Program-made: the position numbers and the translations under genes
Shown here: piece after piece, positions 25,688-33,940 of the stretch
Position numbering within the stretch: position 1 is the first letter of the stretch
How the letters are laid out: each line of letters starts with the position of its first letter
Notes under the pieces: model-generated
Told to the model about the DNA's origin: nothing
Seen by the model: the letters and a program-made list of their open reading frames with translations, nothing else
The model's database searches: none
Source of the DNA: Mesorhizobium sp. WSM3860
Lineage (GTDB): Bacteria; Pseudomonadota; Alphaproteobacteria; Rhizobiales; Rhizobiaceae
Direction: 5' to 3'
Length of the DNA: 64,000 nt
Assembly: GCF_002294995.1 (NCBI RefSeq)
Contig: NZ_NSGF01000012.1
Location: 1 to 64,000, forward strand

Positions 25688-27675
25688 GTCGGGCTCGCGG
25701 GTGCGGCAGCGGCAGCCGCCTTGCGGCGCCTTGCGGGGGCGCCAACGCGCAGGCGCCGGTCGAGCAGCGACATGGCGGCGCCCGCCATCATCACCAGCCC
25801 GCCGCCCCAGATCAGCGTCACCAACGGCTTCCACCACAGGCGCACGACGACAGAGCCGTCCTTGGCACCATCGCCGAGCGACAGATAGAGCTGGCTCAGA
25901 CCCAGCGTCCTGATGCCGGACTCGGTCGTAACTGTCTGCCGCACCGGATAGAAGCGTTTCGCCGAGGTGATCTCGCCATCGGCATTGCCATCGGTGCCAA
26001 TCAGCACGAAGCGGCCGCGATCTTCGGTGAAGTTCGGGCCTTTCTGAGGAAAGAGCCCTTCGAAGCGCAGCGTGTGGCCGGAAAGTTCCACCGTCTCGCC
26101 GGGACGCATGGTGAGAATCTTCTCGGTGCCGAAGGACAAGGTGCCGACTATGCCGAGCAAGGTGAGCCCGAGGCCGAAATGGGCAAGCGCGGTGCCGAAG
26201 ACCGAGCGCGGCAGGCCGGCAAAGCGCCTCAGCATGACGGCCGGCGCCACCGACCCTGCGCCCGACTTGACGGCAATGTCGGTCAGCGCACCGGCGGCAA
26301 GCCAGACGGCGAGTCCGACGCCAAGCGCGGCGAAGACCGAGGCGCCATCGATGAACAGGCCGGTGACCAGCATCGCGGCAATCGCAACTGCGAAGGCCGC
26401 CATCAGGCGCTGCGAGGCTGCAAGGACGTCGCCGCGCTTCCAGGCAAGCAGCGGCCCGAACGGCACGATGGCGAGCAGCGGCAGCATCAGCGGGCCGAAG
26501 GTCAGGTCGAAGAAGGGCGCGCCGACCGAGATCTTGCCGCCGGTGATGGCCTCAAGCGCCAGCGGATAGAGCGTGCCGACGAGCACCGTCGCGGTCGCCG
26601 TGGTCAGGAACAGATTGTTGAGCACGAGCGCGCCTTCGCGCGAGATCGGGTGGAACAGGCCGCCTGCGGTCAGCTTGGAAGCGCGCAGTGCAAACAGCGC
26701 CAGCGAGCCGCCAATGAACAGCGTCAGGATGCAGAGAATGAAGACGCCGCGCGCCGGATCGGTGGCGAAGGCATGGACCGAAGTGAGCACGCCGGAGCGG
26801 ACAAGAAAGGTGCCGAGCAGCGACAGCGAGAAGGTGAGGATGGCCAGCAGCAGCGTCCAGATCTTCAGCGCCGAGCGCTTTTCCATGACGATTGCCGAAT
26901 GGAGGAGCGCCGTGCCGGCGAGCCAGGGCATGAAGGAGGCGTTCTCGACCGGGTCCCAGAACCAGAAGCCGCCCCAGCCAAGCTCGTAATAGGCCCAGTA
27001 GGAACCCATGGCGATGCCGCCGGTCAAAAACATCCAGGCGACCAGCGTCCAGGGCCGAACCCAGCGCGCCCAGGAGGCGTCGATGCGGCCTTCGATCAGG
27101 GCTGCGACCGAGAAGGAGAAGCAGATCGAGAAACCGACATAGCCGAGATAGAGCAGCGGCGGATGGACGGCGAGGCCGAGGTCCTGCAGGATCGGGTTGA
27201 GGTCGCGGCCCTCGATCGGCGCCGGGTTCAGCCGGACGAAGGGATTGGACGTCGCCAGGATGAACAGGAAGAAGGCGGCGCCGATCATGCCCTGCACGGC
27301 CAGCACATTGGCCTTGAGCGTCGCCGGCAAGTTGGAGCCGAAGACAGCGACGAGCGCGCCGAAGAAGGTCAGGATCAGCACCCAGAGCAGCATCGAGCCT
27401 TCGTGGTTTCCCCACGTGCCGGTGATCTTGTAGATCATCGGCTGCAGCGAATGGGAGTTTTCCCAGACGCTCGCCACCGAGAAGTCGGAGCCGGCATAGG
27501 CGGTGGCAAGAGCGGTGAAGGACAGCGCGGTGAGCGCAAAGCCGGTGACCGCGACCGGACCGCCGACCGCCATCAGCCGCTGGTTGCCGGTGCGAGCGCC
27601 GACCAACGGCACCAGCATCTGCACCAGCGACAGCGCGAAGGCGAGGACGAGCGCGAAATGTCCGGTCTCAACCAT
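25684..27675 (-). CDS. ccmF: Heme lyase CcmF (CycK)
   Basis: A 663-residue polytopic membrane protein with 14-15 predicted helices. The heme-handling WWD domain is visible as WGGFWFWDPVENASFMPW (234-251). Histidines in the surrounding loops (for example in WGNHEGS and VHPPLLY) match heme ligands of the family. With CcmH and CcmI it forms the lyase that links heme from CcmE to apocytochromes. It is coupled to ccmE (TAATG, one-base overlap) and ccmH (4-base overlap). This operon would serve the c-type cytochromes at 56.3-57.7 kb, among others. Confidence 0.96.
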   Translation of the reverse strand: MVETGHFALVLAFALSLVQMLVPLVGARTGNQRLMAVGGPVAVTGFALTALSFTALATAYAGSDFSVASVWENSHSLQPMIYKITGTWGNHEGSMLLWVLILTFFGALVAVFGSNLPATLKANVLAVQGMIGAAFFLFILATSNPFVRLNPAPIEGRDLNPILQDLGLAVHPPLLYLGYVGFSICFSFSVAALIEGRIDASWARWVRPWTLVAWMFLTGGIAMGSYWAYYELGWGGFWFWDPVENASFMPWLAGTALLHSAIVMEKRSALKIWTLLLAILTFSLSLLGTFLVRSGVLTSVHAFATDPARGVFILCILTLFIGGSLALFALRASKLTAGGLFHPISREGALVLNNLFLTTATATVLVGTLYPLALEAITGGKISVGAPFFDLTFGPLMLPLLAIVPFGPLLAWKRGDVLAASQRLMAAFAVAIAAMLVTGLFIDGASVFAALGVGLAVWLAAGALTDIAVKSGAGSVAPAVMLRRFAGLPRSVFGTALAHFGLGLTLLGIVGTLSFGTEKILTMRPGETVELSGHTLRFEGLFPQKGPNFTEDRGRFVLIGTDGNADGEITSAKRFYPVRQTVTTESGIRTLGLSQLYLSLGDGAKDGSVVVRLWWKPLVTLIWGGGLVMMAGAAMSLLDRRLRVGAPARRRKAAAAAAPASPT

Positions 27676-28118
27676 TATTGGCTCTTACTCTCCTGCCAGA
27701 CGCCCTTGGCTTTCAAGCCATCGGCGACTTCCTTGGGCATATAGCGCTCGTCATGCTTGGCTAAAACGCTATCGGCGACGAAGACGCCGTCCGGGCCGAA
27801 AGCACCTTCGGTGATGACGCCCTGCTCCTCGCGGAAGAGGTCGGGCAGGATGCCGGTATAGGCAACCTTCACCGACTTCTGCTTGTCGGTGACCGAGAAG
27901 GCGACGGTGGCGCCCTGCCCGCGCACGATGGTTCCCTTCTCGACGAGCCCGCCGAGACGAATGCGCTGTCCGGGCTGGACGGTTGCGGTGGCGAGGTCGG
28001 CGGGCATGTAGAAATAGGATGCCTTCTGGCCTAGCGCGTAGAAGGTAAGACCGGCGGCGGCGCCGAGGAAGGCCAGCCCTGCGAGGATCACCGACAACCG
28101 CTTCTGCTTGCGCGTCAT
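27675..28118 (-). CDS. ccmE: Heme chaperone CcmE (CycJ)
   Basis: 147 residues. One N-terminal membrane anchor (about 9-29) and a periplasmic OB-fold beta-barrel. The covalent heme site is His122 with Tyr126 in KHDERYMP, the HxxxY motif of the family. It carries heme from the CcmABCD complex to CcmF/CcmH. The gap to ccmI is only 3 bases. Confidence 0.96.
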   Translation of the reverse strand: MTRKQKRLSVILAGLAFLGAAAGLTFYALGQKASYFYMPADLATATVQPGQRIRLGGLVEKGTIVRGQGATVAFSVTDKQKSVKVAYTGILPDLFREEQGVITEGAFGPDGVFVADSVLAKHDERYMPKEVADGLKAKGVWQESKSQ

Positions 28119-28121
28119 GTC

Positions 28122-29258
28122 CTACTCCGTTGCCGTCACGCCGAGGGAGGCGGCAAAGGCGGTGAATTTCTTGGCCTGCTCGCTGTCGGCGCCAAAGACG
28201 GCGACAGCGCGGCCGAGCGCGTCGCGCGCCCGGTCGGCCCTGCCGAGCACGACATAGGAACGAATGAGCCGCATCCACCCTTCCTCGTCGCGCGGATTTT
28301 GCTTCAGCCGGTCGTCGAGGCTGGCGACCATGGTCTCGATCATTGCCTGCCGGTCCTGCGGCGCCATCTGCTGCGCCGCCTCGACCTGCCCGGCATCCGG
28401 GCCGGTCGCCGGCTTGCCTGCCGCTGCCGGCGGCTCGGCCGTTTCGGCGAGCGCCTGCTGGACGGCGCTGCGCCAGGGCGAATCGGGCGCAAGGTGACCG
28501 AGCATCTTTTGCCAGGCGGCGGCGGCTTCCGCCTTCCTGCCTTCCTGGGCCAGGCCCATCGCCAGATAGAAATTGGCCTTGGCGTTGGCGGGGTCGAGCT
28601 TCAAGGCCGCGTCGAAGGCGCCTTGAGCCTCGGCCGTGACGATCCCGCCGGCAGCGTTGGCGATCGCCTCGCCAAGGCCGGCCTGGCGAACGGCGCTGTC
28701 GCCGTCGAGGCGGATGGCGTTGCGATAGGCGGTCACCGCGTCGGCGTAACGCTGCAGGCGCAGATAAACCGGCGCCAGCACGTCCCAGCCCTTGCCGTCC
28801 GAAGGGTTGGCGGCGAGATGCGCCTCGGCACGGGCGACCAGCTCGTCGACCGAGGACTCGGCAGGGTTCTTGGCCAGCCGTTCGGCCAGCGGCTGCGATG
28901 GCAGATCCGGCGAGCCGAGTTCGCCGTAAAGCCCCCAGCTCACTAGCGGCACCGCCAGCACGGCGGCGGTCGCAACCAGCCTTGCGCTGCGTGAGGGGCG
29001 CGGCGCTCGGGTGATTGGCTGGCTGTCCGAGACGAGACGCAGGATGCGGCGGCCGATCTCGGCGCGCGCTTCCTCCGCCTCACCCGGCTGGATGAGGCCG
29101 CGCGCCATGTCGCGGTCGAGCTCTGAAAGCTGGTCGCGATAGACTTCGAGATCGTGATCGCCGGCGGTCGAGCCGCCTTTCATGCCGCCGGCCAGCGGCA
29201 AAAGCACCGCCAGGCTGGCGCCCAGCGTAAGGATTGCAGCTATGACCCAGAACAGCAT
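28122..29258 (-). CDS. ccmI: Cytochrome c maturation protein CcmI (CycH)
   Basis: 378 residues, first gene of the operon. Two membrane helices (about 2-22 and 85-105) flank a cytoplasmic loop with a leucine-rich segment. The periplasmic C-terminal half holds several TPR-like repeats (WDVLAPVYLRLQRYADAVTA and following) that hold apocytochrome for heme ligation. The ATG at 29258 (MLFWVIAAIL) has GGAATAG upstream and the correct topology; the frame runs on 13 codons upstream. The promoter for cycHJKL should lie between here and 29369. Confidence 0.94.
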   Translation of the reverse strand: MLFWVIAAILTLGASLAVLLPLAGGMKGGSTAGDHDLEVYRDQLSELDRDMARGLIQPGEAEEARAEIGRRILRLVSDSQPITRAPRPSRSARLVATAAVLAVPLVSWGLYGELGSPDLPSQPLAERLAKNPAESSVDELVARAEAHLAANPSDGKGWDVLAPVYLRLQRYADAVTAYRNAIRLDGDSAVRQAGLGEAIANAAGGIVTAEAQGAFDAALKLDPANAKANFYLAMGLAQEGRKAEAAAAWQKMLGHLAPDSPWRSAVQQALAETAEPPAAAGKPATGPDAGQVEAAQQMAPQDRQAMIETMVASLDDRLKQNPRDEEGWMRLIRSYVVLGRADRARDALGRAVAVFGADSEQAKKFTAFAASLGVTATE

Positions 29259-29369
29259 GGCTATTCCAATAAAGGCAGAGCCCTGCCCTGCCAACACGGA
29301 CGCCCTGCGACGCTTTGGCGACAGACGCGCCGGCCGTCCTTGATCAATGCCAAATTGCGTCGATCGTTG

Positions 29370-29807
29370 CTAGCTCAGCGGCGTCCAGCTGCCGTCGGCA
29401 TTGCGGCAGGCGGTGCCGCGCGCCGTGACGCCCGAACCGCTGGTATAAACGGTATGGGTGTACTGGCGGCAGTCCTGCGAGCCGACCCGATAGGGCTGGG
29501 CGGCAACGACCTCGCCATAATGGGTCGAGTTGTCGCCCTTCCACGTCACCTTCTGGCCGCTGGCGTTATATTCCAGCGCCTTGTACTCGGCCTCGAGGCC
29601 TTTGCGCTTTTCGGCATCGCTCAGACCCGAACCGATCGATCCGCCGATAAGCCCGCCATTCATGGCCGCGACGATGCTGGCTCCCACCTTACCGGCGGCT
29701 GGCGGCGTGGCGACGGGCGTGACCGGAGAGGTCGGGCCGGTCCTGCCCAGCGTGGTACAGCCCGACACGGCCATCAGGGCGGAAACGAGCGCAACGCGAA
29801 TCTTCAT
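29370..29807 (-). CDS. Outer-membrane surface lipoprotein, RT0821/Lpp0805 family
   Basis: 145 residues with a type II signal peptide and lipobox AVSGC (Cys17). A proline-rich linker is followed by a glycine-zipper segment (MNGGLIGGSIGSGLSDAEKR) and a C-terminal beta domain with paired cysteines (QDCRQY...GTACRN). This matches the RT0821/Lpp0805 surface-antigen family of alphaproteobacteria; function is unknown. The gene lies in the same direction between feuQ and ccmI, with separate spacing on both sides. Confidence 0.85.
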   Translation of the reverse strand: MKIRVALVSALMAVSGCTTLGRTGPTSPVTPVATPPAAGKVGASIVAAMNGGLIGGSIGSGLSDAEKRKGLEAEYKALEYNASGQKVTWKGDNSTHYGEVVAAQPYRVGSQDCRQYTHTVYTSGSGVTARGTACRNADGSWTPLS

Positions 29808-29970
29808 GCCAGCAACCGGTTCTCTTGAGCGGGATGGGCTTCTTGGGCGAAATGCATTTCCTGAGCCAGATGGATTGGAAACCGCGCCATCGGGAAGGAT
29901 AACGAGCCCATAGTATTGATAGTTGTCCGAAATTTGGTCGCAACCGGCCGCACGGAAATCGATAAAAACA

Positions 29971-31359
29971 TTATTGAAGGCTCCGCAATCTCACCACCGC
30001 CCTCAAGCCGCCCATGCTGGACCGTTCCAGCGCCAGGGCGCCTCCATACTCGTTGACGAGGTCGGCGACAATGGCCAATCCAAGCCCCGTTCCCGGCTTC
30101 GTCTCGTCGAGTCTCTTGCCGCGTTTCAACACTTCCCGCGCGCTGTCGTCGGGAATGCCGGGGCCGTCGTCCTCTATAACGATTTCAAACAGGTTGGCGC
30201 TTCCCGCAACGGTGGCGACCGAGACGGCAACGGCGCTTTTCGCCCATTTCATGGCATTGTCGAGCAGATTACCGAGCAATTCCTCGAGGTCCTCGCGCTC
30301 GCCGGCAAAGACGATCCCGGCGGCCGGCGGCGACAGCGAAAGCTGTGTCTGCGGGTTGAGCTTGCGCAGCACGCGCACCATGCGCTCGACTAGCGGCGCC
30401 ACCGGAGTGCGGAAGACGACGCTGTCGCGCTGGGCGGCGACGCGGGCGCGCTGCAGATAATGGTCGACCTGCTTTTGCATAGAGGCAGCCTGCTCGGCGA
30501 TGAGCTCTCCCTTGGTGCCGCCGAGCGCTCGGCCCTCGTTGATCAGCACGGCAAGCGGCGTCTTCAGCGAATGGGCGAGGTTGCCGACCTGGGTTCGGGA
30601 GCGCTCGACGATGCGCTTGTTGTTCTCGATCAACGCGTTGGTCTCGCTGGCCAGAGGCTCGATCTCGGCCGGGAAGCGTCCGTCGAGCCGCTGCGCCGTG
30701 CCCTCGCGCACCATGGCCAGCGCATTGCGCACGCGGCGCAAAGGCTGCAAGCCGAAAAGGATGGCGATGGCGTTGATGGCGATCATGCCGACGCCGAACA
30801 GCGACAGATAGGTGAGCAGCCGGCGCTGGAAGGTCGCGATCTCCTGCTCGAGCTCGCTGTGATTGCCCATGACGCGGAAGCGCGCGGCGCGGTTCTTGGC
30901 ATCGAGCACGAACTCGCTCTCGAAGACCTCGAGTTCCTCGCCCTTGATGCCCTCGGTCGAGTAGCTGCGCTGGAAATTCGCGTTGAAGGGCACCTCGGCG
31001 ACGCTCGGCGACAGGATCGAGGTCGTCATCGAGGAGGAGTGGATCTCGCCGTGAACCCCCTCGGAGGCCGGCTCGACCGACCAATACCACCCGGAATTCG
31101 GCTCCGAGAAGCGCAGATCGCCAAGGTCGGGCGAGCCGGTGAGCGCGCCATTGTCGGAAATGCCGACAGAGCCGATCAGGTTGAACAGGTGCGCCGAAAG
31201 CAGGCTGTCGAAGCCGCGCTCGCTGGCCTGGCGGTAGAGCGTTGTGATGAGGGTGAAGATGACGACGAGCGTCAGGATCGCCCAAATAGTGGAAAAGGCG
31301 ATGACGCGGAAAGTCAGCGAGCGCGGCCAGAGCCGCAGCTTGGAAAGCCACGTTCTCAT
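29971..31359 (-). CDS. feuQ: Sensor histidine kinase FeuQ
   Basis: A 462-residue inner-membrane kinase. Helices at about 18-42 and 181-203 enclose a 138-residue periplasmic domain. The cytoplasmic part has the atypical H-box LAHSLKTPLAVL (His263) and an ATPase domain (DDGPGIPDD, GTGLGLAIV). Rhizobial FeuQ partners FeuP; in Sinorhizobium the pair is needed for symbiosis and export of cyclic glucans, and in Rhizobium leguminosarum feuPQ was reported beside cycHJKL, as here. It follows feuP after 22 bases. Identification rests on this context plus the FeuQ-like H-box. Confidence 0.85.
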   Translation of the reverse strand: MRTWLSKLRLWPRSLTFRVIAFSTIWAILTLVVIFTLITTLYRQASERGFDSLLSAHLFNLIGSVGISDNGALTGSPDLGDLRFSEPNSGWYWSVEPASEGVHGEIHSSSMTTSILSPSVAEVPFNANFQRSYSTEGIKGEELEVFESEFVLDAKNRAARFRVMGNHSELEQEIATFQRRLLTYLSLFGVGMIAINAIAILFGLQPLRRVRNALAMVREGTAQRLDGRFPAEIEPLASETNALIENNKRIVERSRTQVGNLAHSLKTPLAVLINEGRALGGTKGELIAEQAASMQKQVDHYLQRARVAAQRDSVVFRTPVAPLVERMVRVLRKLNPQTQLSLSPPAAGIVFAGEREDLEELLGNLLDNAMKWAKSAVAVSVATVAGSANLFEIVIEDDGPGIPDDSAREVLKRGKRLDETKPGTGLGLAIVADLVNEYGGALALERSSMGGLRAVVRLRSLQ

Positions 31360-31381
31360 CGTCGGCTTCAGCGGTTCCGCG

Positions 31382-32047
<666 letters not shown>

Positions 32048-32128
32048 GGTTCGGAGCCTGTTGAAGGGTGGAGGTATAGGCCGATTCCGCCGGCCAGGAA
32101 ACTTAAGCCTGTTAAATGGAATTGGGCG

Positions 32129-32428
32129 TCAGTTCAGCGGCACCACGATCTCGGTACGGCGCGGGCGCTGGCCCTCCTTGCCGGGGACCAGTACCACGAT
32201 CACGCAGACCTGCTGCCCACCGCGCGTCGCCTGCGAGGCCTTGGCGAGCGTGCCGCCGTTCTGCGCGGCGACCTGCTGGCCGATCGCATAGCAATCGTTG
32301 GCAGCAAGCACGACCGGCTCGTCGACAGATGGCTCGACGAGCGGCATCGCCGTCGCCGGCGACGCAAAAAGCCCGACAGCGGCAAGCGCCAGCGTCGCGG
32401 CGCGAATATGGGAGCAGAACGTTTTCAT
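32129..32428 (-). CDS. Small periplasmic protein upstream of feuP, candidate FeuN
   Basis: 99 residues. The signal peptide cleaves near residue 27 (SPATA), leaving a mature domain of about 72 residues with cysteines at 46 and 75 and a charged loop (PGKEGQRPRRTE). Its position as first gene before feuP-feuQ and its size fit FeuN, a small periplasmic protein that I recall binds and restrains FeuQ in Sinorhizobium. I cannot confirm sequence homology from memory. The ATG at 32428 begins the signal peptide; the frame runs on 40 codons upstream without a credible start. Confidence 0.7.
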   Translation of the reverse strand: MKTFCSHIRAATLALAAVGLFASPATAMPLVEPSVDEPVVLAANDCYAIGQQVAAQNGGTLAKASQATRGGQQVCVIVVLVPGKEGQRPRRTEIVVPLN

Positions 32429-32453
32429 GATCACGGTACTAACGCATTTGTGC

Positions 32454-32476
32454 TGAACATGAAATGAACGGTGAAC
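32454..32476 (-). promoter_or_regulatory. Three TGAAC repeats upstream of the feu operon
   Basis: On the plus strand TGAAC occurs at 32454, 32465 and 32472, the first two 11 bases apart. They lie 26-48 bases upstream of the first gene of the putative feuN-feuP-feuQ operon. OmpR-family regulators bind direct repeats with about 10-11 base spacing, so autoregulation is possible but unproven. Confidence 0.35.
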
Positions 32477-32659
32477 GGCCGAAAATCCATGCCCGCCATA
32501 CCCCCTGCGCGCGAGACGAACAAATGCGATCCAACTGCCTGGACCCACCTAGCCCAGCCTGGGATTCATAGCCGGAAAATCACCAGCGCGGCTACGGTTT
32601 TCGAGGGTTAGGTATGCTCTAGTTGCGGCATGAAAGCAGGTTGACGATCGGAGAATGCC

Positions 32660-33046
32660 ATGAGCCACGACGACCTTGCCAATCTCTACAAGGACTACAT
32701 TGCTTGCCTCAACGAACAGGATTGGGACAATCTCGGCCGCTTCGTCGGCGAGGAGGTGCAGTATAACGGCGAGACGGTGGGGCTTTCGGGCTATCGCCGG
32801 ATGCTGGAAGGCGATTTTCAGGCCATTCCCGATCTGCGTTTCAGCATCGAGCTTCTGGTTTCAGAGCCACCACGCGTGGCGGCCCGCCTGCATTTCGACT
32901 GCAGGCCCAAGGGCATGCTGTTCGGCCTGCCGGTGAACGGCAAGCGCGTCTCCTTCGCCGAGAACGTCTTTTATGAATTCCAGGACGGGCGGATACGCGA
33001 GGTCTGGTCCGTCATCGACAAGGCCGCCATCCAGGCTCAGCTTTAG
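32660..33046 (+). CDS. SnoaL-like / ester cyclase family protein
   Basis: A 128-residue cytosolic protein of the NTF2-like fold. Features are the N-terminal helix DDLANLYKDYIACLNEQDWDN, a conserved middle LSGYRRMLEGDFQAIPDLRF and a C-terminal strand pair ending REVWSVIDKAAIQAQL. Family members act as polyketide cyclases, hydrolases or unknown small-molecule binding proteins; the substrate here is unknown. It diverges from the feu operon, with GGAGA upstream of the ATG. Confidence 0.82.
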   Translation: MSHDDLANLYKDYIACLNEQDWDNLGRFVGEEVQYNGETVGLSGYRRMLEGDFQAIPDLRFSIELLVSEPPRVAARLHFDCRPKGMLFGLPVNGKRVSFAENVFYEFQDGRIREVWSVIDKAAIQAQL

Positions 33047-33145
33047 AGAAGTTCATCGTTTCGAGGAAACGCCTAACTGCTCTAACTCTTTGCTTTTTCG
33101 CAATTCCGGACGGAAAACCGCTGCGCACTTCTCCTGGAATTGCTC
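33047..33145. repeat. Mosaic repeat, GCAATTCC/AGAGCGGTTC family, copy 2
   Basis: Same family as 23453-23552 in opposite orientation: GTTCATCGTTTCGAGGAAAC, AACTGCTCTAACTC, CAATTCCGGACGGAAAACCG and CTCCTGGAATTGCTC. It fills the space between two convergent genes and directly follows the SnoaL-like stop codon. Confidence 0.8.
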
Positions 33146-33162
33146 AAGGAAAAGCTGGCCTC

Positions 33163-33570
33163 TCAGGCACTTTCTTGCGTCAGCGCGCGAAAGCGCAGCA
33201 GCCCGTGGTGCACCTCGAGGTCGTCGTCATAGCGCGCCTCGGCGAATTCCAGCGCCAGGCGCGTTTGGCCACGCGGGCCGATCGAGAGGGCCGCGCCGGC
33301 GAGGCGCGCCTTGATGCTGTCCATGATGAGCCGCGTCTCGGCCTCGCCCTGCGCCTTCGACCAGATGTGGAGCGTGATGAGTTGGTCGTCGTTGTTGTCG
33401 GCGCCGGTGTCCAGGTCGAAGGCGCTGGTGCGGCCGTAGGTGACGTGCGGAAATGCTGCCTTGGCGTCGGCGCGCTCGAGCAGGCCGGCGCCGCCCAGCA
33501 GCGCCGACAGCGACGCATCGGTCTTCAGTCGCAGGAACAAGGCCTGCATCAAATCGCCAGGCGCCGTCAT
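33163..33570 (-). CDS. DUF3168 protein (phage tail / gene-transfer-agent type), orphan
   Basis: 135 residues matching the DUF3168 pattern: an N-terminal helix MQALFLRLKTDASLSALLGG, then FPHVTYGRTSAFD, the central HIWSK strand and a C-terminal beta-strand region. Members are tail-completion proteins of siphophages and of the Rhodobacterales-type gene transfer agent cluster. No other capsid, terminase, portal or tail gene is near, so it is a lone copy. The reading frame is intact with normal base composition. Whether it still serves a gene transfer agent elsewhere in the genome is unknown. Confidence 0.8.
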   Translation of the reverse strand: MTAPGDLMQALFLRLKTDASLSALLGGAGLLERADAKAAFPHVTYGRTSAFDLDTGADNNDDQLITLHIWSKAQGEAETRLIMDSIKARLAGAALSIGPRGQTRLALEFAEARYDDDLEVHHGLLRFRALTQESA

Positions 33571-33664
33571 ATGTGCTTCCTCTCGCCTGCCTGGTTCTCA
33601 TCGCAGCGTAGCCGCCTTGCACCCGTTTCGCCAGATCGTTGGGCGGCTGCTTAAGGCAATGCCC

Positions 33665-33940
33665 TCAAGCCTTGCCGCTGATCACCGTTGCCTGGTCCTT
33701 GATCACGGCGGTCACGAAACGGATGACGGCGCGCACAGGCGCCTCATCACCGATCTCGCGGCGATAGACAAGCGAAACCGGGTGGCTGCCAAGAATTTCG
33801 GAGGTGAGCCGCACCATGCGCGGTTCCGGTTCGGCCAGCATGGAGGGCATCACGGCCAGCCCGGCGTGGCGGCCTTCATGCTCGATCAAGTCAGCGACAA
33901 GACTTATTCGCGCAAAGCGGTTGCTCTGCTGCCTTGATGT
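33665..33940 (-). pseudogene. LysR-family regulator remnant (C-terminal end only)
   Basis: About 90 codons encode the last part of a LysR substrate-binding domain (NRFARISLVADLIEH, then AGLAVMPSMLAEPEPRMVRL, then HPVSLVYRRE). The frame is continuous with, and directly follows, the MttB-like gene's stop codon. The helix-turn-helix and most of the effector domain are missing, so no regulator can be made. It appears to be the tail of a former regulator whose front was lost when the methyltransferase gene came to lie here. Confidence 0.75.

Noticed and set aside
25567..27744. Long open frame (about 725 codons) on the plus strand
   Set aside because: Antisense to ccmF, with composition dominated by Arg, Gln, Glu and Gly and no recognisable domain.
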